From the NCBI RefSeq assembly GCF_016107285.1, contig NZ_RCVQ01000001.1, forward strand, positions 434,001-498,000: a stretch of DNA of 64,000 nt, in the 5' to 3' direction. The DNA is from Roseomonas sp. KE0001 (GTDB lineage Bacteria > Pseudomonadota > Alphaproteobacteria > Acetobacterales > Acetobacteraceae). Position numbers and translations under genes: made by a program. Below, piece by piece: positions 1-6,764 of this stretch. The notes below the pieces were generated by a model, which worked only from the letters and a program-made list of their open reading frames with translations, had not been told where the DNA came from and did no database searches. Numbering within the stretch: position 1 is the stretch's first letter; every line of letters begins with the position of its first letter.

Positions 1-62
1 CGGCCGCCCAGCCGGATGGCGGGCAGGGACACATGCAGGGCAAGTCCATCCGAGGATGCCAT
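1..62 (-). CDS. 5' end of a leftward gene under TPP riboswitch control (partial)
   Basis: Only the first 20 or so codons lie in the window, reading MASSDGLALHVSLPAIRLGG from an ATG at 62 and running off the left edge. The start lies about 10 bases downstream of a TPP riboswitch on the same strand, so the gene should belong to thiamine synthesis or thiamine/precursor uptake. The LPAIRLGG segment is the kind of first strand seen at the start of ABC ATPases, so a thiamine or hydroxymethylpyrimidine transporter ATPase is possible. This is too short to assign a family. No strong Shine-Dalgarno sequence precedes the ATG. Confidence 0.5.
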   Translation of the reverse strand, partial: MASSDGLALHVSLPAIRLGG

Positions 63-71
63 GGCAGACCA

Positions 72-163
72 CCGATCCCTTCGCCGGCATGACCCGGATC
101 AGGTTCAAGGGGTCGCAGGGCCCATCCCTGCCTCTCAGCCCGCGCGATCGGGCTCCCCCCGGA
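72..163 (-). promoter_or_regulatory. TPP riboswitch (THI element)
   Basis: Read on the minus strand, this stretch has the conserved THI-box blocks in order. A GGGGGAGCCC arm comes first, then the CTGAGA pyrimidine-sensor loop, then ACCCCTTGAACCTGATC, GGGT, ATGCC and GCGAAGGGA. These are the hallmark segments of thiamine-pyrophosphate riboswitches. It ends about 10 nt before an ATG at 62, which favours control of translation initiation over transcription termination. The spacing argument is inference; the motif match is seen directly. Confidence 0.95.
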
Positions 164-276
164 AGATGACGTCTCTATGCGACAGGCGCGGGCGGGGCGC
201 AAGCCCGGGCGGCCGGAGGCTTCCCATCCGCCGCCGCGGCCCCATCTCCAGGAGCCTCCCTCTCCGCCGTGACCGG

Positions 277-1416
277 ATGCCCGCCCCCTCGCCACGCCTC
301 ATCGGTTCCGAGATCTACCGGAAGTCCACCTACGGGCCGAAGCACCCGCTGGCCATCCCGCGCGTCTCCACCGCGCTGGACCTGATCCGCGCGCTGCACT
401 GGCTGCCCGGGGATCGCTACCTCGACAGCCCGCGCGCCACGCCGGCCGAGCTCGCGCGCTTCCATCACCCGGACTACATCGCCGCCCTGATGCGGGCCGA
501 GGCGGAGCAGGCGGTGCCCGCCGAGGTGCGCGAGCGCTTCCACATCGGCGCGCGGGGCAACCCGGTCTATCCCGAGATCTTCCGCCGCCCCGCGACCAGC
601 GCCGGCGGCGTCCTGCTCGCCGCCAGCCTGACGGCGGCGGAGGGCGGCATCCTCCATGTCCCCGGCGGCGGCACGCATCACGGCCGGCCGGACCGCGCCA
701 GCGGCTTCTGCTACCTGAACGACGCGGTGCTCGGCCTGCTGCGCTGGTGCGATCTCGGCCTGACCAACATCCTCTACATCGACATCGACGCCCATCACGG
801 CGACGGTGTGCAGGACGCCTTCCAGGACGACCCGCGCGTCTTCACCCTGTCGATCCACGAGGGCGGGCGCTGGCCCTTCACCGGGGCGCTGGAGGACCGC
901 GCCGGCGGGTATGCCCGCAACATCCCGGTGCCGCCGGGACTGAACGACAACGAGTTCCTCCACCTGCTGCGCCAGGCGGTGCTGCCGGTGGCGCGCCACC
1001 TGCGGCCGCAGGCGATCATGCTGCAATGCGGCGCCGATGCGCTGGAGGAGGACCCGCTCGCGCGGCTCTCGCTCTCGAACAACGCCTACTGGGAGGCGGT
1101 GCGCGCCATCCGGGGGATGGCGCCGCGGCTGATCGTGCTGGGGGGTGGGGGCTACAATCCCTGGTCGGTGGCGCGCTGCTGGGCCGGGATCTGGGGCGTG
1201 CTGGATGGGCGCGAGCCGCCGGAGCGCCTGCCGCCCGAGGCGGAGGCGGTGCTGCGGGCGCTGAGCTTCCACCGCGCCGCCGGCCGCAACCCGCCGGAGC
1301 ACTGGTTCACCACCCTGCGCGACCCGCCACGGCCGGGACCGGTGCGGGGCGAGATCCGGCATCTGGCCGCCGCCACGCTGGAGGGGCTGCCTGACCCCCT
1401 GCGCGGCGTGGCATAA
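277..1416 (+). CDS. AcuC-like histone deacetylase family protein
   Basis: A 379-residue zinc amidohydrolase of the bacterial HDAC/AcuC/acetylpolyamine-amidohydrolase superfamily, predicted to remove acetyl groups from lysines or polyamines in the cytoplasm. The catalytic His pair is H134-H135 in GGGTHHGRPD. The Zn ligands are D171 and H173 in DIDAHHGDG and D254 in CGAD. The transition-state Tyr is Y293 in GGGGYNPW. The frame stays open upstream to base 16, but that part crosses the opposite-strand riboswitch and looks non-coding. The ATG at 277 (MPAPSPRLIG) gives the usual family length. DUF192 follows 7 bp later, so the two are probably cotranscribed. Substrate is unknown. Confidence 0.93.
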   Translation: MPAPSPRLIGSEIYRKSTYGPKHPLAIPRVSTALDLIRALHWLPGDRYLDSPRATPAELARFHHPDYIAALMRAEAEQAVPAEVRERFHIGARGNPVYPEIFRRPATSAGGVLLAASLTAAEGGILHVPGGGTHHGRPDRASGFCYLNDAVLGLLRWCDLGLTNILYIDIDAHHGDGVQDAFQDDPRVFTLSIHEGGRWPFTGALEDRAGGYARNIPVPPGLNDNEFLHLLRQAVLPVARHLRPQAIMLQCGADALEEDPLARLSLSNNAYWEAVRAIRGMAPRLIVLGGGGYNPWSVARCWAGIWGVLDGREPPERLPPEAEAVLRALSFHRAAGRNPPEHWFTTLRDPPRPGPVRGEIRHLAAATLEGLPDPLRGVA

Positions 1417-1423
1417 GGGCGTC

Positions 1424-1912
1424 ATGCATCGCCGCTCCCTGCTGGCCCTCGCCGGGCTGGCCGCACTCGCCAACCGCTCCGCCCCGGCCCAGGGCTCCTC
1501 CCCCGAGGGGCCGCAGCCGCGCCTGCCCACCGAGCCGCTCGTCATCGTCACGCGCGACGGCCAGCGTCATGCCTTCAACGTCGAGATGGCGCTGACGCCG
1601 GAGCAGCAGACGGTGGGGCTGATGTTCCGGCCCGAGGTGAGGCCGGACGAGGGCATGCTTTTCGACTGGGGCCAGCCGCGCGAGAGCGCCATGTGGATGC
1701 GCAACACCATCGCCTCGCTCGACATGCTGTTCATCGCCGCCGACGGCCGCATCCACCGTATCGCCGAGCGCACCGTGCCGCGCAGCCTGGCCACCATCGA
1801 GAGCCGGGGCGCGGTGCGGGCGGTGCTGGAACTGGCCGCCGGCACGGCGGAGCGCCTCAACCTGCGCCCCGGGGACCGGGTGCTGCAGCGGATCTTCGGC
1901 AATGCCGGCTGA
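1424..1912 (+). CDS. DUF192 family exported protein
   Basis: A 162-residue protein with an N-terminal signal of twin-arginine type (HRRSLLALAG, ending near SAPAQG). A DUF192 domain follows, from about residue 38 to the end. Typical DUF192 features are visible: a TPEQQTVGLMFR stretch, a DEGMLFDW turn and MWMRNTIASLDMLFI. The biochemical role of DUF192 is not established. The protein is likely periplasmic. It sits 7 bp after the deacetylase gene, and its last 11 bases overlap the start of the next gene, so the three genes probably form one operon. Confidence 0.9.
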   Translation: MHRRSLLALAGLAALANRSAPAQGSSPEGPQPRLPTEPLVIVTRDGQRHAFNVEMALTPEQQTVGLMFRPEVRPDEGMLFDWGQPRESAMWMRNTIASLDMLFIAADGRIHRIAERTVPRSLATIESRGAVRAVLELAAGTAERLNLRPGDRVLQRIFGNAG

Positions 1913-2435
1913 GGCCGGCGGCACCGGACCGCGCCGGAGGGCGCCGCTCGCCATCCTCGCCCTGTCGCTCGTGGCGATGCCGCCGGGCGTCGCCGCCGGC
2001 GCCAGCTTCGACTGCGGCAAGGCGCGCGGCGCGGTGGAGCGGATGATCTGCGCCGACGACGAACTCTCCGGCCTGGACGAGCGCATGGCCGCCGCCTTCC
2101 GCGCCGGCGGCGGACCGGCATCCGGCGCCGCGCTGCGCCAGGAGCAGCGGGCCTGGCTCACCGCCCGCGACCGCTGCGGCGACGCCGCCTGCCTGCGGCG
2201 GGCCTATCGCGACCGCATCGCCGCGCTCGAGGCCGCGCCGGCGCCGCCGGTGGGAGCCTGCCGCGCCGAGCGCGGGGCCGCCGCCGCCCGGGAGCTGGTG
2301 CGGCGCTGCATCCAGGTCTCGCCCGCCACGCGCCCGCCCTGCCACGACTCCAATCCCTGCGCCATGATCGAGGATGAGATCGCGCGCGGCTGCGGCTTCC
2401 TGCCCACGCCGCGGCCGGCCTTCTGCCCGCGCTGA
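1902..2435 (+). CDS. LprI-like (DUF1311) secreted protein
   Basis: A 177-residue protein whose residues about 25-105 fit the LprI/DUF1311 pattern. It shows FDCGKARGAVERMICADDELSGLDERM, with the paired cysteines and the L..LD..M helix, followed by a second Cys pair (RCGDAACLRRAYRDRI). LprI-type domains are known as periplasmic lysozyme inhibitors in some bacteria, and many members are uncharacterised. The N-terminus has a hydrophobic stretch (LAILALSLVAMPPGVAAGA) consistent with export. The ATG at 1902 overlaps the DUF192 stop by 11 bp, implying translational coupling. The C-terminal 70 residues are Cys-rich and unassigned. Confidence 0.8.
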   Translation: MPAEAGGTGPRRRAPLAILALSLVAMPPGVAAGASFDCGKARGAVERMICADDELSGLDERMAAAFRAGGGPASGAALRQEQRAWLTARDRCGDAACLRRAYRDRIAALEAAPAPPVGACRAERGAAAARELVRRCIQVSPATRPPCHDSNPCAMIEDEIARGCGFLPTPRPAFCPR

Positions 2436-2446
2436 GCCGCCCCGCC

Positions 2447-3238
2447 TCAGGCCAGCGCGAGCGGCACCAGCACCGTCTCGCCGCAGCCGGGCGCGCGGAA
2501 GGCGCTCTCGGGGATTCCCATCGCGGCGCGCGCCGCGGCCAGCCGCCGCTCGGGTTCGTCGATCGGCTCCCGCGTCAGCTGGAAGGTGCCGAAATGCATC
2601 GCCAGCGCCCGCCGGGCGCGGAGGTCGCGGAAGGCCCGCACCGCCTCCTCCGGGTCGATATGCACGACGTCCATGAACCAGCGCGGCTCGTAGGCGCCGA
2701 TCGGGATCAGGGCGAGGTCGAAGGGGCCGAGGCGGCGGCCGATCTCGGCGAAATGCGCGCCCCAGCCGGAATCGCCCATGAAGTAGAGCCGGCCGCCGGC
2801 TGCCGTCTCCAGGGCGAAGCCGCCCCAGAGCGTCCGGGCCCGGTCGTGCAGGCCGCGCGCGGCGAAGTGCCGGGCCGGGGTGAAGCGCGCGCCGACGCCG
2901 CCGGGCAGGGGCGCCGCCTGCCACCAGTCCAGCTCCACCACGTCGCGCAGGCCGTGCCGGCGCAGGAGCCCGGCATTGCCGAGCCCGGTCAGGATGCGCG
3001 GCGTGTCGCGGCGCTGCAGGCGCTTCAGCGTCGGGATGTCGCAATGGTCGTAGTGGTTGTGGCTGAGCAGGACGGCATCGATGCGCGGGAGTGCCTCGAA
3101 GGCGAGGCCGGGCGGCCGCACCCGCTTCGGCCCGAGGAAGGGCAGCGGGCTGCAACGCTCGCTCCAGATCGGGTCGGTGATCAGCGTCGGTCCGCCATGC
3201 AGGCGGATCAGGAAGCTGGCATGGCCGAGGAAGGTCAC
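2447..3238 (-). CDS. MBL-fold metallohydrolase (NAPE-PLD/UlaG-like), intact C-terminal frame
   Basis: The open frame from a GTG at 3238 encodes 263 residues of a metallo-beta-lactamase-fold hydrolase of the lipid/lactone-hydrolase type. The HxHxDH site is H60-N-H62-Y-D64-H65. Further ligands are H124 (ARH), D156 (GDSG) and H215 (AMHFGTF). TFLGHASFLIRL at the very start is the first beta strand of the fold. Family members normally carry 50-70 residues before it. Those residues exist here, but in another frame (see 3235-3423), so this gene is probably a single gene broken or mis-sequenced by one base. Cytoplasmic; natural substrate unknown. Confidence 0.85.
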   Translation of the reverse strand: MTFLGHASFLIRLHGGPTLITDPIWSERCSPLPFLGPKRVRPPGLAFEALPRIDAVLLSHNHYDHCDIPTLKRLQRRDTPRILTGLGNAGLLRRHGLRDVVELDWWQAAPLPGGVGARFTPARHFAARGLHDRARTLWGGFALETAAGGRLYFMGDSGWGAHFAEIGRRLGPFDLALIPIGAYEPRWFMDVVHIDPEEAVRAFRDLRARRALAMHFGTFQLTREPIDEPERRLAAARAAMGIPESAFRAPGCGETVLVPLALA

Positions 3239-3423
3239 CGCCGCATGGCCGGGCGGCGGCGGCTCCGGCGGCGCGAAGGCCGGGCCGGGCGCGGGGCGCG
3301 GGCCTCGCGCATCAGCCGCCAGAGGGCGCGGAAGCTCTGCCCGGCCACGGAGCCGTCGGGGTTGAGGAAGGCCCGCCCCTTCCGCGACGCGCCCCGGGCG
3401 CCTTCGAGGTCCGGTGCCGTCAC
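3235..3423 (-). pseudogene. Out-of-frame N-terminus of the MBL-fold hydrolase (frameshift)
   Basis: A GTG at 3423 overlaps the TGA of the upstream DUF815 ATPase gene as GTGA, the classic coupled start. It opens a frame that reads TAPDLEGARGASRKGRAFL, NPDGSVAGQSFRALWRLM and REARAPRPAR. This looks like the N-terminal segment expected before the TFLGHASF strand. The frame then degenerates into Arg-rich sequence and stops at 3235. The downstream frame, extended upward, reads PAFAPPEPPPPGHAAVTFLGH without a stop. Adding one base within the C/G runs at about 3258-3300 would join the two into one protein of about 325 residues. The frameshift may be real or an assembly error. Confidence 0.7.
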
Positions 3424-4313
3424 GCCGGGATGGCGACGCCGAGCCGGCCGGCCAGGTCCAGGATGAACTGCCAGGCGACGCGGCCCGAGCGGCCGCCGCG
3501 CGTCACCGACCATTCGACCGCCGCGCGGCGCAGATCCTCCGGCGCGATCTCCAGGCCGAGCGCGGCGGCATAGCCCTCCACCATGGCGAAGAACGTCTGC
3601 TGGTCGGCGTTGTGAAAGCCGATCCAGAGGCCGAAGCGATCGGAGAGCGAGACCTTCTCCTCCACAGCCTCGCCGGGATTGATGGCGGTGCTGCGCTCGT
3701 TCTCGATCATGTCGCGCGGCATCAGGTGGCGGCGGTTGCTGGTGGCATAGAACAGCACGTTCGCCGGACGGCCCTCGATGCCGCCATCCAGCACCGACTT
3801 CAGCGCCTTGTAGTCCTGGTCCTCGCGCTCGAAGGAGAGGTCGTCGCAGAAGACCAGGCAGCGGCGGGGGCTCTGGCGCAGCAGGTTCAGCAATTCGGGC
3901 AGGGTGCGGATGTCCTCGCGCTGGATCTCGATCAGCGCCAGCGCCCCGGACCGTCCCCCGCCGCCCTCCGCGTTGGCGGCGGCATGCGCGGCCTTGACCA
4001 GGGAGGACTTGCCCATGCCGCGCGCCCCCCAGAGCATGGCATTGTTGGCCGGCAGGCCGCGCGCGAAGCGCCGGGTGTTCTCCAGCAGCAGGGATTTCTG
4101 CCGCTCCACCCCCTGCAGCAGCCCGATCTCCACCGCCGCGACGCGCGGGACGGGCGCCAGCCGGGCCGGGCGGCCCTCCTGCGCCGGGTGCCAGACGAAG
4201 GCATCGGCGGCGGAGAGGTCCGGCGCGGCGGCGGGCGGCGGGGCCAGGCGCTCCAGCGCCTCGGCGATGCGGGTCAGGGCGGGCAGCAGGGCGGTGTCGT
4301 CGAGGCTGGACAA
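3420..4313 (-). CDS. DUF815 AAA-type ATPase
   Basis: A 297-residue ATP-binding protein of the DUF815 family, AAA-like P-loop ATPases without a settled function. The Walker A motif is GARGMGKSS at about residues 96-104. The Walker B is CLVFCDDLSF at about 152-161. A sensor-like segment, VLFYATSNRRHLM, follows, then SLSDRFGLWIGF, typical of the family. The first 50 residues are Ala/Pro-rich. Its stop overlaps the GTG start of the MBL-fold hydrolase gene (GTGA), so the two are translationally coupled. It is divergent from yajC; the 106-bp gap should hold both promoters. Confidence 0.9.
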   Translation of the reverse strand: MSSLDDTALLPALTRIAEALERLAPPPAAAPDLSAADAFVWHPAQEGRPARLAPVPRVAAVEIGLLQGVERQKSLLLENTRRFARGLPANNAMLWGARGMGKSSLVKAAHAAANAEGGGGRSGALALIEIQREDIRTLPELLNLLRQSPRRCLVFCDDLSFEREDQDYKALKSVLDGGIEGRPANVLFYATSNRRHLMPRDMIENERSTAINPGEAVEEKVSLSDRFGLWIGFHNADQQTFFAMVEGYAAALGLEIAPEDLRRAAVEWSVTRGGRSGRVAWQFILDLAGRLGVAIPA

Positions 4314-4419
4314 GCGAAGGCTCCGGGCGGCGGGCCGCGTTACAGGACGGACAGGTTGACGGGCGGCCCAGCGAGGCTAGTTTCGCGCGCCACACACGGC
4401 AAGACGGAAGCCCCCTTCG

Positions 4420-4758
4420 ATGCTCATCTCCCCCGCCTATGCCCAGGATGCCGCGGCCGCCGGCGCCGCCGGCATCGTCATGCAGCTCGCGCCGCTGATC
4501 CTGATCTTCGTCGTCTTCTACTTCCTGCTGATCCGTCCCCAGCAGAAGCGGGCCAAGGAGCACCGCACCATGCTGACGGCGCTCAAGCGCGGCGACCGTA
4601 TCATCACCGGGGGCGGCCTGATCGGCAGCGTGACCCGGGTGAAGGACGGTTCGGACGAGGTCGAGGTCGAGCTGGCGCCGAACGTGCGGGTGAACGTGGT
4701 GCGCAGCACCATCGCCAGCCTGGTGCGGGCCCCGGCGGCGGCGAACGACAGCAAGTAA
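4420..4758 (+). CDS. yajC: Preprotein translocase accessory subunit YajC
   Basis: A 112-residue YajC protein, the small membrane subunit that associates with SecDF-YidC at the inner membrane. It has an N-terminal transmembrane segment at about 22-42 (APLILIFVVFYFLLI), followed directly by the diagnostic RPQQKRAKEH motif. The cytoplasmic domain then shows LKRGDRIITGGGLIGSV. Length and architecture match the family. In many proteobacteria yajC is followed by secDF; here it is followed by a terminator and a convergent sodB, so it is a single-gene unit in this window. Confidence 0.97.
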   Translation: MLISPAYAQDAAAAGAAGIVMQLAPLILIFVVFYFLLIRPQQKRAKEHRTMLTALKRGDRIITGGGLIGSVTRVKDGSDEVEVELAPNVRVNVVRSTIASLVRAPAAANDSK

Positions 4759-4783
4759 CCGCTCCAGCGGGCGAAAGCGAGAA

Positions 4784-4814
4784 GGGCGCCGGGGGGATAC
4801 CCCGGCGCCCTTTC
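4784..4814. terminator. Rho-independent terminator between yajC and sodB
   Basis: An 11-bp perfect stem, GGGCGCCGGGG (4784-4794) with CCCCGGCGCCC (4800-4810), closes a 5-base loop and is followed by TTTC on the plus strand. It lies between convergent yajC and sodB and could serve both directions, though the minus-strand side has only a weak T-rich tail. Confidence 0.8.
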
Positions 4815-4841
4815 GTCGTCAGTGTACCGGACGCGCCCGGC

Positions 4842-5480
4842 TCAGGCGCTCTGGCCGGACTTCAGGCCGCCATTCAGCAGCAGCTCCTCGACCTTCTCCC
4901 AGTTCACCAGCTTGTTCAGGAAGTTGTCCAGGTAGCCGGGGCGGACGTTGCGGAAGTCCAGGTAGTAGGCGTGCTCCCACACATCGGCGCCGAGGATCGG
5001 CGTGCCCTCGCCGGTGGAGAGCGGGTTGGCGCCGTTCGGCGTCTTGGTGACCTTGAGCTTGCCCGAGCCATCGACGATCAGCCAGGCCCAGCCGGAGCCG
5101 AACTGCGTCACGCCGGCCTGCTTGAAGGCCTCCTTGAACTGGGCGAGGCCACCGAAATCCTCGTCGATCTTGGCGCCGATCTTGCCCGGCAGGCTGTCCC
5201 CGCCGCCATTCGGCTTCATCACCTGCCAGAACAGGATGTGGTTCCAGTGCTGGCCGGCCTGGTTCAGCACCGGCAGGCCCTCGGCGCCGGCCTTGCCGGC
5301 CTCGGCGACGATCTGCTCCAGCGACTTGCCGGCCAGGCCCTTGCTCTCCACCAGGCCGTTCAGCGCGGTGACATAGGCCTGGTGGTGCTTGCCGTGGTGC
5401 AGCTCCAGCGTCTCCTGGCACATGCCGGAGCCGGCGAGGGCGGAGGCGTCGTAGGGAAGCGGCGGAAGGCTGAAGGCCAT
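4842..5480 (-). CDS. sodB: Superoxide dismutase, iron type
   Basis: A 212-residue cytoplasmic Fe/Mn superoxide dismutase, converting superoxide to hydrogen peroxide and oxygen. Metal ligands align as H28 (LELHHGKHH), H81 (QHWNHILFW), D166 and H170 (ADVWEHAYY). The outer-sphere glutamine that hydrogen-bonds the metal-bound water sits at Q77, in AGQHWNH. This is the position used by iron enzymes such as E. coli SodB; manganese enzymes supply it from a later loop. An Fe cofactor is therefore favoured, though cambialism cannot be excluded. The gene is monocistronic, with a terminator 28 bp beyond its stop. Confidence 0.97.
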   Translation of the reverse strand: MAFSLPPLPYDASALAGSGMCQETLELHHGKHHQAYVTALNGLVESKGLAGKSLEQIVAEAGKAGAEGLPVLNQAGQHWNHILFWQVMKPNGGGDSLPGKIGAKIDEDFGGLAQFKEAFKQAGVTQFGSGWAWLIVDGSGKLKVTKTPNGANPLSTGEGTPILGADVWEHAYYLDFRNVRPGYLDNFLNKLVNWEKVEELLLNGGLKSGQSA

Positions 5481-5680
5481 GGTGGCTGAACTCCCGATGA
5501 ATGACAGGAACCGAGTGGACGATTCCCGGGGCGCCGGGGTTCCGGCGCCGCGGCCCGTCAGAGCTAGGCGTGCCCCCCCTGTGCGTCAACCGGGCCGCCG
5601 TTACAATGCCGGTTCCATGAACACCGCGCGCCGGCCGCCATCGCCCTTGTGCGGCCCGCTTCCGTGTCCATAACCCCCGC

Positions 5681-6553
5681 ATGGCCGAACCTGCCCCGCC
5701 CCCCATCCCTGCCGCCGCCTCTCCGGACGGCCTCTCCCCGCTGGCGGCACTGGCCCGTCAGCACGATCCGGACCGGTTTCTCTGCGCGCTCTTCGCGCCC
5801 GCCGCGCGGCGGGAGGAGCTGTTCCTGCTGACCGCCTTCAACCATGAGCTGGCCCGCGCCCGGCTCGCGACCAGCAACCCCATGACGGCGCTGATCCGCC
5901 TGCAGTGGTGGCGCGACGCGGTGGCCGAGGCGGTCGAGGGGCGGCCCGCGCGCCGCCACGAGGTGGCCGCGCCGCTGGCCGGGGCGATCCGCGCCGGCCG
6001 GCTCGACGCCGCCGATCTCAACAGCATGATCGATGCGCGGGAGGCGGAGACGGAGGAGGAGATGCCGAGCCGGGGCGCGCTGTTCGCCTATCTGCGCGGC
6101 ACCGCCGGCGGCTTCGCGGTGGCGGCCGGGCGGGCGCTCGGTGCCCCGGCCGAAAGCCTGCCCGGCCTGCAGGCGGTCGGCGCCGCCTATGGCCTGGCGG
6201 GGGTGCTGCGCGGCATCCCGGCGCAGGCCCGGCACGGCCGCAGCCTGCTGCCCGCCGATCTCCTGGCCGAGCATGGCCTGACCCCCGCCGACGTGGCGCG
6301 CGATCCGCGCCAGGCGGGGGTCGCCGCGGCGGGGCGGGTGCTGGCCGGGGAGGGCCTCGGCCTGCTGCGGGAAGGGCGGTCCCGCCTCTCTGCCCTGCCG
6401 CGCGCGGCGGTGGCGGCCGCCCTGCCGGGGCGGCTCGCGGCGCGCGACCTGCGGCGGATGCTGGCGCCGGGCTGGGACCCGGCGCAACCGCCGCCGCCGC
6501 GCGGGCTGGGCGACCGCCTGGCGGTGATCTGGGGCGGCCTGCGGCGGGGCTAG
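5681..6553 (+). CDS. Squalene/phytoene synthase family protein, probably non-catalytic
   Basis: A 290-residue all-helical protein of the squalene/phytoene synthase family; LIRLQWWRDAVAEA (about residues 70-83) is the most recognisable segment. The two Asp-rich motifs that bind Mg-diphosphate in true synthases are not intact. The first reads FNHELARAR instead of a DDxxD-like box. The second reads LRGIPAQARHGRSLLP, keeping the GRSLLP end but losing the acidic pair. This pattern resembles the NDUFAF6-type branch, which in mitochondria helps assemble respiratory complex I. That role is an inference from the family. The ATG at 5681 begins the open frame; the gene stands alone between sodB and the amidase operon. 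Confidence 0.82.
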   Translation: MAEPAPPPIPAAASPDGLSPLAALARQHDPDRFLCALFAPAARREELFLLTAFNHELARARLATSNPMTALIRLQWWRDAVAEAVEGRPARRHEVAAPLAGAIRAGRLDAADLNSMIDAREAETEEEMPSRGALFAYLRGTAGGFAVAAGRALGAPAESLPGLQAVGAAYGLAGVLRGIPAQARHGRSLLPADLLAEHGLTPADVARDPRQAGVAAAGRVLAGEGLGLLREGRSRLSALPRAAVAAALPGRLAARDLRRMLAPGWDPAQPPPPRGLGDRLAVIWGGLRRG

Positions 6554-6578
6554 GGCGAGGCCCCCTCCGCCCGCCCTT

Positions 6579-6764
6579 TCAGCCGGGGGGCGGCAGGCGG
6601 AAGCAGCAGGCCGGCTCCTCGGCATGGTCGCGCGGGACGCGGAGGGTGCGGGCGGCGGCCTCGAGCTCGACGATGGTCTGCATCATCGCCGGCAGCTCCG
6701 CCTCCGGCAGCCGCAGGCCGAGCGCCGCGAGGCGCTGACGGAAAGCCTCGATGTCCCGTGTCAT
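6579..6764 (-). CDS. AtzG-like small amidase subunit (DUF4089)
   Basis: A 61-residue protein, MTRDIEAFRQRLAALGLRLP and onward to the C-terminal CCFRLPPPG. Size, two-helix layout and the RLP/FRLP-type ending fit the DUF4089/AtzG family. AtzG forms a complex with the amidase AtzE, in the way GatC supports GatA. Its ATG overlaps the amidase stop as ATGA, so it is translationally coupled to its likely partner. It is the last gene of the three-gene minus-strand operon. The family call rests on context and pattern; with so short a sequence an alignment would be decisive. Confidence 0.75.
   Translation of the reverse strand: MTRDIEAFRQRLAALGLRLPEAELPAMMQTIVELEAAARTLRVPRDHAEEPACCFRLPPPG

Noticed and set aside
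16-276. Upstream extension of the deacetylase frame
   Set aside because: It covers the opposite-strand TPP riboswitch and encodes unconserved low-complexity sequence. The ATG at 277 gives the normal family length.
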